This document shows, in pieces, positions 35,075-42,731 of a stretch of 64,000 nt of DNA. The DNA lies in the NCBI RefSeq assembly GCF_003626635.1, contig NZ_RAZT01000001.1, positions 186,001 through 250,000 of the forward strand. The letters run 5' to 3'. Position numbers and translations under genes: made by a program. The stretch's first letter is position 1. Every line of letters begins with the position of its first letter. The notes beneath the pieces are model-generated. The model saw only the letters and a program-made list of their open reading frames with translations, made no database searches and had not been told where the DNA came from. The stretch is from Micromonospora musae. GTDB lineage: Bacteria; Actinomycetota; Actinomycetes; Mycobacteriales; Micromonosporaceae.

Positions 35075-35561
35075 CGATTCTCCCCGTGTCGTCGGCAGAC
35101 TTCGGTCCATTGACGCTCGTTTGCCATCGCCAGGGTGTCCGCCCCCGTCCGATTTTGCGCGCAGCGGCATATCGATGGGGCCGGTGAACATGAGTGTGGA
35201 CGTGTCGCGGTTCAACTGGAACGTCTCCGACCCTCGAGCGTCACAGGTGACGCCGCCGGTGCCCACCGCGAACGTGCATCCGGCGCCGCTCGGGGGCGGG
35301 GATTTTGACCTCGCGCGTGGGCAGGCGAGAGTGCGGCTGCTCTCCAATCAGGAGTACCGATCAGCCGAGGGGGAGGACAGACAATCCATGCCCGACACGG
35401 AGCGTAGGGAATAGGGTCCCCGAGCAGCCCGCGGGTCTCCGCCGTGGCTCAGGTAAGTGAGAAGACTCAGGAGATGGCTCAGGATGAATGAGAAGGGCAA
35501 CAACAACCGTCCACTCGCCGCTCCGGAGGCGCGATCAGGTCCCGGCCCGGACTTGATCGTC
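35075..35561. other. Intergenic region upstream of dif
   Basis: No confident gene. The minus strand stays open from 35347 to the M1 start and contains CTFAVGTGGVTCDARGSETF, which looks like a piece of a secreted beta-rich protein and may be a remnant. An imperfect 30-base direct repeat (TGGCTCAGG...TGAGAAG) occurs at 35445-35464 and 35475-35495. Confidence 0.4.
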
Positions 35562-35589
35562 CGATTCGATAATGCACATTATGTCAAGT
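35562..35589 (+). other. dif: Putative chromosomal dif site (XerCD recombination site)
   Basis: The 28 bases divide into an 11-base arm CGATTCGATAA, a six-base centre TGCACA and an 11-base arm TTATGTCAAGT. The arms and the central ATAATGCACATTAT palindrome fit the actinobacterial dif pattern (CGATAAT..ACATTATGTCAAGT) and the Escherichia coli layout. Such a site resolves chromosome dimers at the replication terminus and is expected once per circular chromosome. It sits 20 bases beyond the stop of the ATPase gene. Confidence 0.82.
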
Positions 35590-35609
35590 AGTCGGAATTC
35601 GACCCTCCC

Positions 35610-36146
35610 TCAGCAGGGGTCGAGGTGCGCCGCGACGAAGGCGGCGCGCTGTGCCACCGGCCCCGGTGGCACCTCGACCGGTTCGTAGCCGTGCTCGGCG
35701 TAGACGCGGGCGTGCAGCCGGCCGAACGCCAGCGCTTCGGGCAGGCTGATCCGCCGGGCGGCCGTACGCGTGACGAAGCCGAGCGACCCGACCAGGAACA
35801 CCGTGCGCTGGTAGATCCGTTCCCGTTCGGCACGGGCGATCTCCGCGGCCAGCTCCCGGCCGACCGGGTGCCCCAGATGCTCGGCCAGGGCCAGCGTGCA
35901 CAGCGGCGAGCGATCGTGCACCTGCACCGGGCCTCGCGTCTCGGCGCTGCGGCGTCGGCGCTGCAGCCGGACGACGGCCGCGACGAATTCCGGCTCGGTC
36001 CACGGTTGCGCCACCCCGCGGGCCTGCTCCGCGGCGATCACGTCGGTGGCCGCCTCGTCGACGACCGGATAACCGCGCTGCCGCAGGGCGCGCGCGATGC
36101 TGGTCTTGCCCGCTCCGGGCGCGCCGGTGAGCACGTATCGCCGCAT
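35610..36146 (-). CDS. Small P-loop ATPase (AAA_28-like)
   Basis: The 178-residue protein starts with a Walker A motif GAPGAGKTSIARAL. It has a nucleotide-kinase-like body: VVDEAATDVIAAEQARG, HDRSPLCTLALAEHLG, and ISLPEALAFGRLHARVYAEHGYEPV. It fits the AAA_28 group of small kinases or ATPases of unknown role. GGGGAGGGA lies before the ATG at 36146. It is divergent from the tyrosine recombinase and lies exactly between dif and the second inverted repeat, which makes it a possible cargo gene. Confidence 0.82.
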   Translation of the reverse strand: MRRYVLTGAPGAGKTSIARALRQRGYPVVDEAATDVIAAEQARGVAQPWTEPEFVAAVVRLQRRRRSAETRGPVQVHDRSPLCTLALAEHLGHPVGRELAAEIARAERERIYQRTVFLVGSLGFVTRTAARRISLPEALAFGRLHARVYAEHGYEPVEVPPGPVAQRAAFVAAHLDPC

Positions 36147-36181
36147 GGTTCCCTCCCCTGGGTTGTCCGGTAATGCGAAAT

Positions 36182-36207
36182 TCATGCATAATATGCCTTA
36201 TGCATGA
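36182..36207. repeat. Dif-like 10-6-10 inverted repeat at the recombinase start
   Basis: TCATGCATAA (36182-36191) and TTATGCATGA (36198-36207) are perfect inverted repeats around the six-base centre TATGCC. The geometry and the TTATG inner ends match Xer-type crossover sites. The right arm contains the start codon of the recombinase (36200), and TAATAT/TATTAT within the repeat can serve as -10 boxes in both directions. It may be a recombination site, an operator, or both. Confidence 0.7.
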
Positions 36208-37231
36208 CAAGCGGGATGAATCGGTACAGTCCTGGATCGAGGAGTTCCTGACGGCGCGCGCGACCCGCAAGCCCTCCCCCCACACCCTGGCGGCCTACCG
36301 GCGGGATCTGCGCAGCGTCGCGGACCTCGCCGGGGAGACCCTCACCCCTCCCCTCCCCCTCGACGACCTGTCGATCGACGCCCTCTCCCCTCGGCTCATG
36401 CGGGCCGCGTTCGCCAAGTTCGCCGCCCCGCGTGCCCCCGCCTCCGTCCACCGCGCCTGGTCCACCTGGAACAACTTCTTCGCGTTCCTGGTCGCCGAGG
36501 GGGTCGTACCGGGCAACCCGATGCCGGCGGTCGGGCGCCCGCGCGCGCCGCTCCCCCAGCCGAAGCCACTGCGGGGCGAACAGACCCCGGAGGAGCTGCT
36601 GGCCGCCGTCGCCGCGGAGGCGGGGCGGCAGCGCGACCCGTGGCCACAGCGGGATCTGGCGGTGCTCGCGTTGGCGCTCTGCGCCGGGCTGCGCCTGTCG
36701 GAGCTGCTCGCGCTGCGCGTGGCGTCGGTGACCGGTCGCGACGGCGAGCGGCGCGTCGAGGTGGCGGGCAAGGGCGGGCGGCCGCGCACGGTGCCGATCG
36801 AGGACGCCGTGGACCGGGTGCTCGCCGACTATGTGGAGAGTCGCCGACGTCGGTTCGGGGCGCGCACCGCGCGGCCGGATTCGCCGCTGCTGGTGGATCG
36901 GCGGGGTGAGCCGCTGCGTCGGGGTGGGCTGCAGTATCTGGTGGAGTCGTGTTATCGGCGGGCGGGCATCACCGACCGGGTTCCGCGCGGGGCGCGGCTG
37001 CACGCGTTGCGGCACACCTTCGCGACGCGGTTGGCGGAGGACGGGGCGGGCGCCGCGGAGATCATGCGGTTATTGGGGCACGCGTCGTTGACGGCGTCGC
37101 AGACGTACATCGAGGTGACTGCGGGTCAGCAGCGGGCGGCGGTGCGGTCCAACCGTACGAACCGGGCGTTGGCCGGTCTGCTGGGTGAGTCAGTGGGCGC
37201 GGTGTCCGCTGCCGTCGGCGGTGGTGGGTAG
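36200..37231 (+). CDS. Tyrosine recombinase of the XerC/XerD type
   Basis: The 343-residue protein has an N-terminal SAM-like core-binding domain (residues 1-110) and a complete catalytic domain. The residues are R in GLRLSELLAL, K in GKGGRPR, HxxR in HALRHT, H in LLGHASL and the nucleophile Y in QTYIEV. Such enzymes cut and rejoin DNA at short inverted-repeat sites. The ATG at 36200 lies inside a dif-like repeat and suggests a leaderless mRNA; ATG at 36173 is possible. The gene lies 611 bases from dif. The + strand changes from C-rich to G-rich inside it. Its end overlaps the convergent fasciclin gene by 42 bases. Confidence 0.9.
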   Translation: MHDKRDESVQSWIEEFLTARATRKPSPHTLAAYRRDLRSVADLAGETLTPPLPLDDLSIDALSPRLMRAAFAKFAAPRAPASVHRAWSTWNNFFAFLVAEGVVPGNPMPAVGRPRAPLPQPKPLRGEQTPEELLAAVAAEAGRQRDPWPQRDLAVLALALCAGLRLSELLALRVASVTGRDGERRVEVAGKGGRPRTVPIEDAVDRVLADYVESRRRRFGARTARPDSPLLVDRRGEPLRRGGLQYLVESCYRRAGITDRVPRGARLHALRHTFATRLAEDGAGAAEIMRLLGHASLTASQTYIEVTAGQQRAAVRSNRTNRALAGLLGESVGAVSAAVGGGG

Positions 37232-37825
37232 CGGGCCGAGGACGGCGTTGACGAGGTGGATGCGGGCGCCGGCGGCCAGGTAGTCGGCGCAGACGGCGTC
37301 GGCGGTGTCGCCGAAGCGGGTGGTGGCGTCGGCGCGGGTGACGGTGAGGGCGGTGCCGTCGACGGTGGTGGTGGTGCCGGCGGCGGCGAGCTCGTCGAGG
37401 CTGTGGGTGCCGGCGATGAGATGCGCCTTGAGCAGGGTGCGCAGCTTGTCGTGGTCCTGGGTCATCAGGGTGTCCCAGGTGTCGTCGGAGAACTTCTTGA
37501 CGAAGGCGTCGTCGGTGGGGGCGAGCAGGGTGAGGCCGTCCTGGTCGAGGTCGGTGAGCAGTCCGCTGGTGCGTAGGGCGGCCTCGAAGGTGGTGAGGGT
37601 GGGCATCCAGGTCAGGGCCTGCTCGACGGGGAGGCCGGCGAGGGCCGTGGGGTTGCCGGGTTCGGTGCCGGTGGGCAGGGCCGCGCAGAGTGGTCCGGTG
37701 ACGGCGACGGCGGCGGTGGCGGGTGCCGGTTCGGAGTGGTCGGTGCAGGCGGTGGTGGCGAGCAGCAGGGCTGCGGCGAGGAGGGCGCCGGCTCGCCGCG
37801 GGGTGCGGGTGCGGGGGTTCGACAC
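37190..37825 (-). CDS. Fasciclin-domain lipoprotein
   Basis: The 211-residue protein has a lipoprotein-like signal (AGALLAAALLLATTAC). A single fasciclin (FAS1) domain follows, with the H1 and H2 motifs as LTLLAPTDDAFVKKF and TRIHLVNAVLG-like AGARIHLVNAVLGPL. FAS1 domains mediate adhesion; mycobacterial MPT70/MPB83 are the best known relatives. The GTG at 37825 has AGGAG upstream. It converges with the recombinase gene. Confidence 0.85.
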   Translation of the reverse strand: MSNPRTRTPRRAGALLAAALLLATTACTDHSEPAPATAAVAVTGPLCAALPTGTEPGNPTALAGLPVEQALTWMPTLTTFEAALRTSGLLTDLDQDGLTLLAPTDDAFVKKFSDDTWDTLMTQDHDKLRTLLKAHLIAGTHSLDELAAAGTTTTVDGTALTVTRADATTRFGDTADAVCADYLAAGARIHLVNAVLGPLPTTADGSGHRAH

Positions 37826-37906
37826 GTTGGCTCCTCGGGTGTGGGGGGTGGTGTGCCGGCAGGGCGGTGGCGCGTCCGCCCTGCCGGCACGTTCATCGGG
37901 TGGGTG

Positions 37907-40003
37907 TCACAGGGTGGCGCACTGGCCGGCGCGGGGGCCGGTCACGGTGTTGCGGATGTTGAGGTTGGTCGGTGCGGTGGTGTTGCCGGCGCAGGCCAGC
38001 GGGCCGGTGACCCGGGTGCCGGCGAGCAGCGGCTGGTTGGTGGTGCGGTTGGCGGAGAGGTCGACCGGGCCGGTGACGTTGAGGTCGATCAGGGAGATCG
38101 CGTCGGTGGTGCCGGTGACCCGGAGCGGGCCGGTGATCTTGCTGTTGGCGAGCAGGACGCCGGCGGCGCTGGTGGCGTTGACCGGTCCGGTGATGGTGGT
38201 GTCGGTGGCGACGAGCGTCGCGCCGGGGCGGACGGTGACGGGGCCGGTGACGGTGGCGTCGTCCAGGCAGGCGAAGCCGGTGATCGTGAGCGGCCCGGTG
38301 TGGCGGCCGGTGCGGGTCGGGTAGACGCGCTCGCCGTCGACGAGGTTCTCCACGCCGACTGCGTCGAGCAGGAGCGGGATCAGGCCTCGTTCGGGCTGGT
38401 TGAGGGGGACGTAGTAGCCGTCGGCGGCCTTGACGACCTTCCAGCCGTGGTCGGCGATGCGCTCGGCGGCGGTGGTGACGGCGCCGGTGGGGCCGTCGGT
38501 GCGGGGGCCGTGGTACTGCTCCTCGGTGAGCTTGTAGGCGCAGGGGGCGTTGTCGAGGATGAGGTCGGCCGGCGGGGCGTCGATCGGCGGCGGGCTGCTG
38601 CCGGGGTGCGGGGCCGGGTGGGCGGCGATGGGTCGGGAGCCGCGGAAGACGAGGCGGCCGGTGTTGGCGGCCTGGAAGGTGATGGCGTCGGCGCGGGCCT
38701 GGGTGATGTCGGTCAGCTTGGCGCGGTGGTAGTCGAGGAACTGCTGGAAGGTCCAGAGGGCGGAGAAGGTCTTGCGGCGGCGGTTGTTGGCCGCGTTGCC
38801 CTCGTCGGGGCGGGTCTGTCCGCCGGAGCTGCGCAGTTCGAGCAGCGAGTTGACGACGTTCTTGAGGCCGAGGGTGTTGCGGAGGATGGTTTCCTCGCCG
38901 AGGCCGACGTTGCCGCCGCCGTCGCAGCCGTAGGGGCAGGGCCACCAGCCGGCTTCGGCGCCTTCGCGGTACATGTGGCCTTCGATCATGTCCATGGACT
39001 CGTCGAAGATGGGCTGGGCGACGTTCTGGTGGCGCGGGGGCAGCATGGGCAGGTCGCCGGCGCGGGAGTTGCCGTACTCGTGGCCGTCGTAGCCGGCGAC
39101 GGGCCGGTAGTCGCGGACCATCTTGACGTACGCGGCGGTCTCCGGCTGGCGGATGAGCGAGTAGTCGCGGTTGAGGTCCTGGCCGGTGGAGTTGCCGCGG
39201 GTGTTGGCGGCGCGGCCGTCACCGTTGATGGTGGGGACGATCAGGACGGTGGTGTGGCTGAGCAGGTCGGTGACGCGCGGGTCGGTGCTGAAGGCGAGTT
39301 GCCGGGCCATGATGAGGCAGGCTTCGCGGTCGCCGGGCTCGTTGCCGTGGACGTTGCAGTTGATGGCCGCGGGTGAGGTGGCGGCGACGGCTTCCGGGGT
39401 GGCCGCGGGGGCCGGGTAGCCGATGACGAACATGTTGATCGGCCGGTTCTGGATGGTGCGGCCGATCTCGACGACGCGGACCCGGTCGCTGAGTTCGTCG
39501 ATGGCGGCGGTGTAGGCGTACTCGTCGGTGTCGCTGGTGTACTGGGCGCCGTGGGTGGTCTCCCACTGGGTGCGCAGCCGCTCGCCGGGGGTGTCGGGGT
39601 TGCCCCAGGGGGCGGTGGTGGTGCCGACGACCGCTTCGGAGTAGGGCAGTTCGGTGGTGTCGATGCGGGCGCGTACCCGCCACTGGAACCGGTCGCCGGG
39701 GTTGAAGCCGGCGTCGGCGAAGGTGGGTGACTCCTGGTTGATCTGCCGGTTGGGGCGCCAGATCCCGACGATGGTGGGGGTGCCGGTGGGGTTGTCGGCG
39801 CTGTCGACGGGGGTGCGTTCGATCTGGTAGTCGGTGGCTCCGTCGACGGGCTGCCAGGCGAGGGTGGTGTAGCCGTCGGCCTGGCGGATGGTGAGGTCGG
39901 TGACCTGGTTGGGTTCGGCGGCGTTGGCCGGCCCGGCGATGGTGATGAGGCTGGCGGTGAGGAGTGTGGACAGTGCGATGAGAACAGCGCGGTGGCGTCT
40001 CAC
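37907..40003 (-). CDS. Secreted M14-family zinc carboxypeptidase with TGP-repeat tail
   Basis: The 698-residue protein has a signal peptide, a fibronectin III-like domain (about 31-128) and a carboxypeptidase domain with zinc ligands H219 and E222 (NVHGNEPGD) and H308 (YDGHEYGNS). The C-terminal part, residues 567-698, contains TGP seven times at 17-22-residue spacing (for example TVTGPVTVRPGATL, TTITGPVNATS), which suggests a beta-helix or solenoid. That tail is not part of the usual M14 enzyme and may anchor it to the surface. GTG at 40003 has GGAGG upstream. Confidence 0.88.
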   Translation of the reverse strand: MRRHRAVLIALSTLLTASLITIAGPANAAEPNQVTDLTIRQADGYTTLAWQPVDGATDYQIERTPVDSADNPTGTPTIVGIWRPNRQINQESPTFADAGFNPGDRFQWRVRARIDTTELPYSEAVVGTTTAPWGNPDTPGERLRTQWETTHGAQYTSDTDEYAYTAAIDELSDRVRVVEIGRTIQNRPINMFVIGYPAPAATPEAVAATSPAAINCNVHGNEPGDREACLIMARQLAFSTDPRVTDLLSHTTVLIVPTINGDGRAANTRGNSTGQDLNRDYSLIRQPETAAYVKMVRDYRPVAGYDGHEYGNSRAGDLPMLPPRHQNVAQPIFDESMDMIEGHMYREGAEAGWWPCPYGCDGGGNVGLGEETILRNTLGLKNVVNSLLELRSSGGQTRPDEGNAANNRRRKTFSALWTFQQFLDYHRAKLTDITQARADAITFQAANTGRLVFRGSRPIAAHPAPHPGSSPPPIDAPPADLILDNAPCAYKLTEEQYHGPRTDGPTGAVTTAAERIADHGWKVVKAADGYYVPLNQPERGLIPLLLDAVGVENLVDGERVYPTRTGRHTGPLTITGFACLDDATVTGPVTVRPGATLVATDTTITGPVNATSAAGVLLANSKITGPLRVTGTTDAISLIDLNVTGPVDLSANRTTNQPLLAGTRVTGPLACAGNTTAPTNLNIRNTVTGPRAGQCATL

Positions 40004-40149
40004 ATGGCCTCCATGGCGATGTACTGGTTGACCGTGTCTGGGTTTGGACCAGCATGATCGTCATGGATTCTCGAATCAACGATCTTGAGGGAATCTTGCG
40101 TCTCGATGTGCGGTAAGGGGCCCGCTCCCCTGCTGGCGCTGACGGTTGG

Positions 40150-40935
40150 TCAGCCGAGGTCGACCAGGAGCGGGCGGTGGTCGGAGATGGTGGACAGCGG
40201 GGTGGTGACGGCGGTGACCGGCGGGAGTCGGCGCAGGGCGTGCCGGTCACCGAGGACGTGGTCGAGCTGTACGCGGGGTTCGCCGGCCGGGTAGGTGGGG
40301 CGGCGGCCCAGTGGTCGCCAGCCGGAGACGACGCGGACGACGCCCGCGGGCAGGTTGAGGTCGCCGAGCAGGATCCGGGGGGCGGGTAGGGCGCGTAGCG
40401 CGCGGACGACCTGGCGGAGTTGGCGCAGGTTCCAGCCGGGCACGAAGGACAGGTGCGTGGCGGCGGCGGTGAGTGGCCCGTACGGGGTGTCGAGGACGGC
40501 GGCGAGCACGACGCGGGGTTCGTCGCGGAGCAGGACGAGGCCGGGGCCGCGGCCGGGGCCGGGGACGTGCACGGGTGAGCGTACGGGCGCGGGGGTGAGG
40601 CGGGTGACGCGCCATTTGCGGACGGGGTAGCGGCTGATCAGTCCGATGCCGTAGCAGGGTTCGCCGTGTCCGTCGTCGTCGCCGGTGAGGGGGCGGAAGC
40701 CTTCGCCGGGGGTGCCGACGAGGGCGCCGGCGAAGCGGTGGTGGGGTGCGTCGAGTGCGCGGGCGGCGATGGCGGTGAGGTCGAGGTTTCCGCTGCGGCT
40801 CTGGTCCCGGTCGACTTCCTGCAGGGCGAGCACGTCGGCGTCGAGGGCGGTGACGGCGGCGGTGAGCCGGTCGGGGTCGACGAGCCCGTCGGTCAGTGAT
40901 CGACCGTGTAGCAGGTTGAACGTGGCCAGGCGCAC
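40150..40935 (-). CDS. Endonuclease/exonuclease/phosphatase family protein
   Basis: The 261-residue protein has the EEP fold motifs: MRLATFNLLHG at the start, ADVLALQEVDRDQSRSG with the metal-binding glutamate, ATHLSF, LGDLNLPAG and the terminal STISDHRPLLVDLG. It lacks a signal peptide. Family members hydrolyse phosphodiesters of DNA, lipids or inositol phosphates; which one applies cannot be told. It starts with GTG at 40935. Confidence 0.87.
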   Translation of the reverse strand: MRLATFNLLHGRSLTDGLVDPDRLTAAVTALDADVLALQEVDRDQSRSGNLDLTAIAARALDAPHHRFAGALVGTPGEGFRPLTGDDDGHGEPCYGIGLISRYPVRKWRVTRLTPAPVRSPVHVPGPGRGPGLVLLRDEPRVVLAAVLDTPYGPLTAAATHLSFVPGWNLRQLRQVVRALRALPAPRILLGDLNLPAGVVRVVSGWRPLGRRPTYPAGEPRVQLDHVLGDRHALRRLPPVTAVTTPLSTISDHRPLLVDLG

Positions 40936-40970
40936 TCCTGCACCCTACGACGCCGTGGCAGTCTTGCCGG

Positions 40971-41057
40971 GTGGTCAAGGGTTTGCTGTGTTCGATGTTG
41001 GTGTTCGTGGCGGTGGGGGCGCTGGGGTTGTGGGTGCGTCGCCGCCGTGGTCTTTGA
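40971..41057 (+). CDS. Possible 28-residue membrane protein
   Basis: A short frame reads VVKGLLCSMLVFVAVGALGL and ends WVRRRRGL. That is one membrane helix followed by a basic tail, a common layout for small membrane proteins. No clear ribosome site precedes the GTG. It lies in the short gap between divergent genes and is only a candidate. Confidence 0.3.
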   Translation: MVKGLLCSMLVFVAVGALGLWVRRRRGL

Positions 41058-41144
41058 CCTCCTCGGTGTGGGGTGGCTGCGGCGCGCCGGGTGTGGGTGA
41101 GGCTGGACACAGGCGTGGGCGTCGGTGGTGGGTGGCTGGAAACA

Positions 41145-41927
41145 ATGGCGGCCGTGGAGCCCTCATCGTTGATCACCTTGCTGTCCGCGGCCGCGATGGC
41201 CGGCTGGGTGGATGCCGTGGTGGGCGGTGGTGGGCTGCTCCTGTTGCCGGCGTTGCTGGTGGTCGCGCCGGGGCTGCCGGTGGCCACGGCGCTGGGTACG
41301 AACAAGCTCGCGGCGATCGCCGGTACGGCGACGGCGGCGGCGACGTACGCGCGGCGCACCAAGATTGACTGGACGGTGACGGGGCCCGCTGCCGGGTTGG
41401 CGGTGCTCAGCTCCGGGGTGGGTGCGGTGCTGGCCGGTGCGGTGCCGGCGTCGGCGTACCGGCCGGTGGTGCTCGTGGTGCTGTTGTCGGTGGCGTTGTT
41501 CGTGGTGCTGCGGCCCCGGTTGGGGGTGGTGTCGCTTCCGCACCGGCGTACCCCGGCCCGGGTGGCCGCGGCGGTGGTGCTCGCCGGTGTCGGCATCGCT
41601 CTCTACGACGGGCTGATCGGTCCGGGTACGGGCACGTTCCTGGTGTTGGCGTTCACGGCGCTGGTCGGGGCGGATTTCGTGCACGGGTCGGCGATGGCGA
41701 AGGTGGTCAACGCGGGCACGAACCTGGGCGCGCTGGTGGTGTTCGCGGCGACCGGGCACGTGTGGTGGCTGCTGGGGGCGGGGATGGCGGTGTGCAACGT
41801 CGTCGGCGCGGCGGTGGGCGCGCGGATGGCGTTGCGTCGTGGGGCCGGGTTCGTGCGGATCGTGTTGCTGGTGGTGGTGTTGGCGCTGGTCGGCAAGCTC
41901 GGCTACGACCAGTGGCTGGCCGGCTGA
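41145..41927 (+). CDS. TauE/SafE-family sulfite/organosulfonate exporter
   Basis: The 260-residue protein has about eight membrane segments in two halves. The conserved segments are GWVDAVVGGGGLLLLPALL and GTNKLAAIAGTATAAATYAR in the first half, and IGPGTGTFLVLAF with KVVNAGTNLGAL in the second. The family exports sulfite, sulfoacetate or related anions; the substrate is not evident. The ATG at 41145 is preferred; GTG at 41073 and 41154 are alternatives. One base separates it from the GNAT gene. Confidence 0.88.
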   Translation: MAAVEPSSLITLLSAAAMAGWVDAVVGGGGLLLLPALLVVAPGLPVATALGTNKLAAIAGTATAAATYARRTKIDWTVTGPAAGLAVLSSGVGAVLAGAVPASAYRPVVLVVLLSVALFVVLRPRLGVVSLPHRRTPARVAAAVVLAGVGIALYDGLIGPGTGTFLVLAFTALVGADFVHGSAMAKVVNAGTNLGALVVFAATGHVWWLLGAGMAVCNVVGAAVGARMALRRGAGFVRIVLLVVVLALVGKLGYDQWLAG

Positions 41928-41928
41928 G

Positions 41929-42702
41929 GTGCCGGTACGCGCCGAACACGACCGGGTGGTGCTGGCCGGGCTGCTCGGCCGGGATCCGGTGCTGCACGCG
42001 TATCAGCTCGGTGACCTGGACGACTTCTTCTGGCCGTACACGTCGTGGTTCCGCCGCGGCGACCAGGTGGCGCTGCTGTATCACGGGGTGGAGCCGCCGA
42101 CGCTGCTCGCGTTCGCCGGGCCGGAGCACGCCGCCGGGTTGGCGGCGCTGCTCGCCGAGCTGGCCCCGCTGCTGCCGGCCCGGTTGTACGCGCACCTCTC
42201 CCCCGGTGCGGCGGCGGCGCTGGCGCCCGCGTTCGACCTGGACGGGCCGGCCGCCCACCTGAAGATGGCGTTGACCGATCCGGCGCGCCTGGCCCGGGTC
42301 ACCCCGGCCGGGGTGCCGCTGGGCGCGGCGGACCTGCCGCAGCTGCGGGCTCTCTACGCACGGGCGTATCCGGGTAACTGGTTCGATCCGCGGATGGTGG
42401 AGACCGGGCAGTACGTGGGGATCCGTGACGGTGGCGCGCTGGTCGCCGTGGCCGGGGTGCACGTCTGGTCGCCGGCGTACGGGGTGGCGGCGTTGGGCAA
42501 TGTCACCACTGATCCTCTGCTGCGGGGTCGTGGTCTGGGCGCGGCGGTGGTGTCCGCGCTCTGCCGGCGGCTGTGCGACAGCGTCGCGCACGTCACGTTG
42601 AACGTTCGGGCCGACAACGTGGCGGCGGTGCGGCTGTACGAGCGGTTGGGGTTCACCCGGGTCGCGGACTACGGCGAGTACACGCTGACCGCCCGGCGCT
42701 GA
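41929..42702 (+). CDS. GNAT-family N-acetyltransferase
   Basis: The 257-residue protein has a C-terminal GNAT domain with the acetyl-CoA loop LLRGRGLGAAVVSALCRRL and the terminal NVRADNVAAVRLYERLGFTRV. The N-terminal 130 residues (LLGRDPVLHAYQLGDLDDFFWPY and on) form a degenerate GNAT-like domain. The acceptor is unknown. The GTG at 41929 starts one base after the TauE stop, so both are in one unit. Confidence 0.85.
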   Translation: MPVRAEHDRVVLAGLLGRDPVLHAYQLGDLDDFFWPYTSWFRRGDQVALLYHGVEPPTLLAFAGPEHAAGLAALLAELAPLLPARLYAHLSPGAAAALAPAFDLDGPAAHLKMALTDPARLARVTPAGVPLGAADLPQLRALYARAYPGNWFDPRMVETGQYVGIRDGGALVAVAGVHVWSPAYGVAALGNVTTDPLLRGRGLGAAVVSALCRRLCDSVAHVTLNVRADNVAAVRLYERLGFTRVADYGEYTLTARR

Positions 42703-42731
42703 GCCGGTGGCGGCGGGCGGTCAGCGGGGGT

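Noticed and set aside
35121..35414. 97-codon frame on the + strand upstream of dif
   Set aside because: No ribosome site and the opposite strand reads more like protein; composition is not convincing.
36200..37231. Phage integrase next to a tRNA attachment site
   Set aside because: No tRNA gene or phage gene is present on either side; the neighbouring dif and dif-like sites give a better explanation.
37899..37906. TGTCACA as a second ECF41 promoter
   Set aside because: No CGTC follows at 16 bases and no gene begins downstream on that strand.
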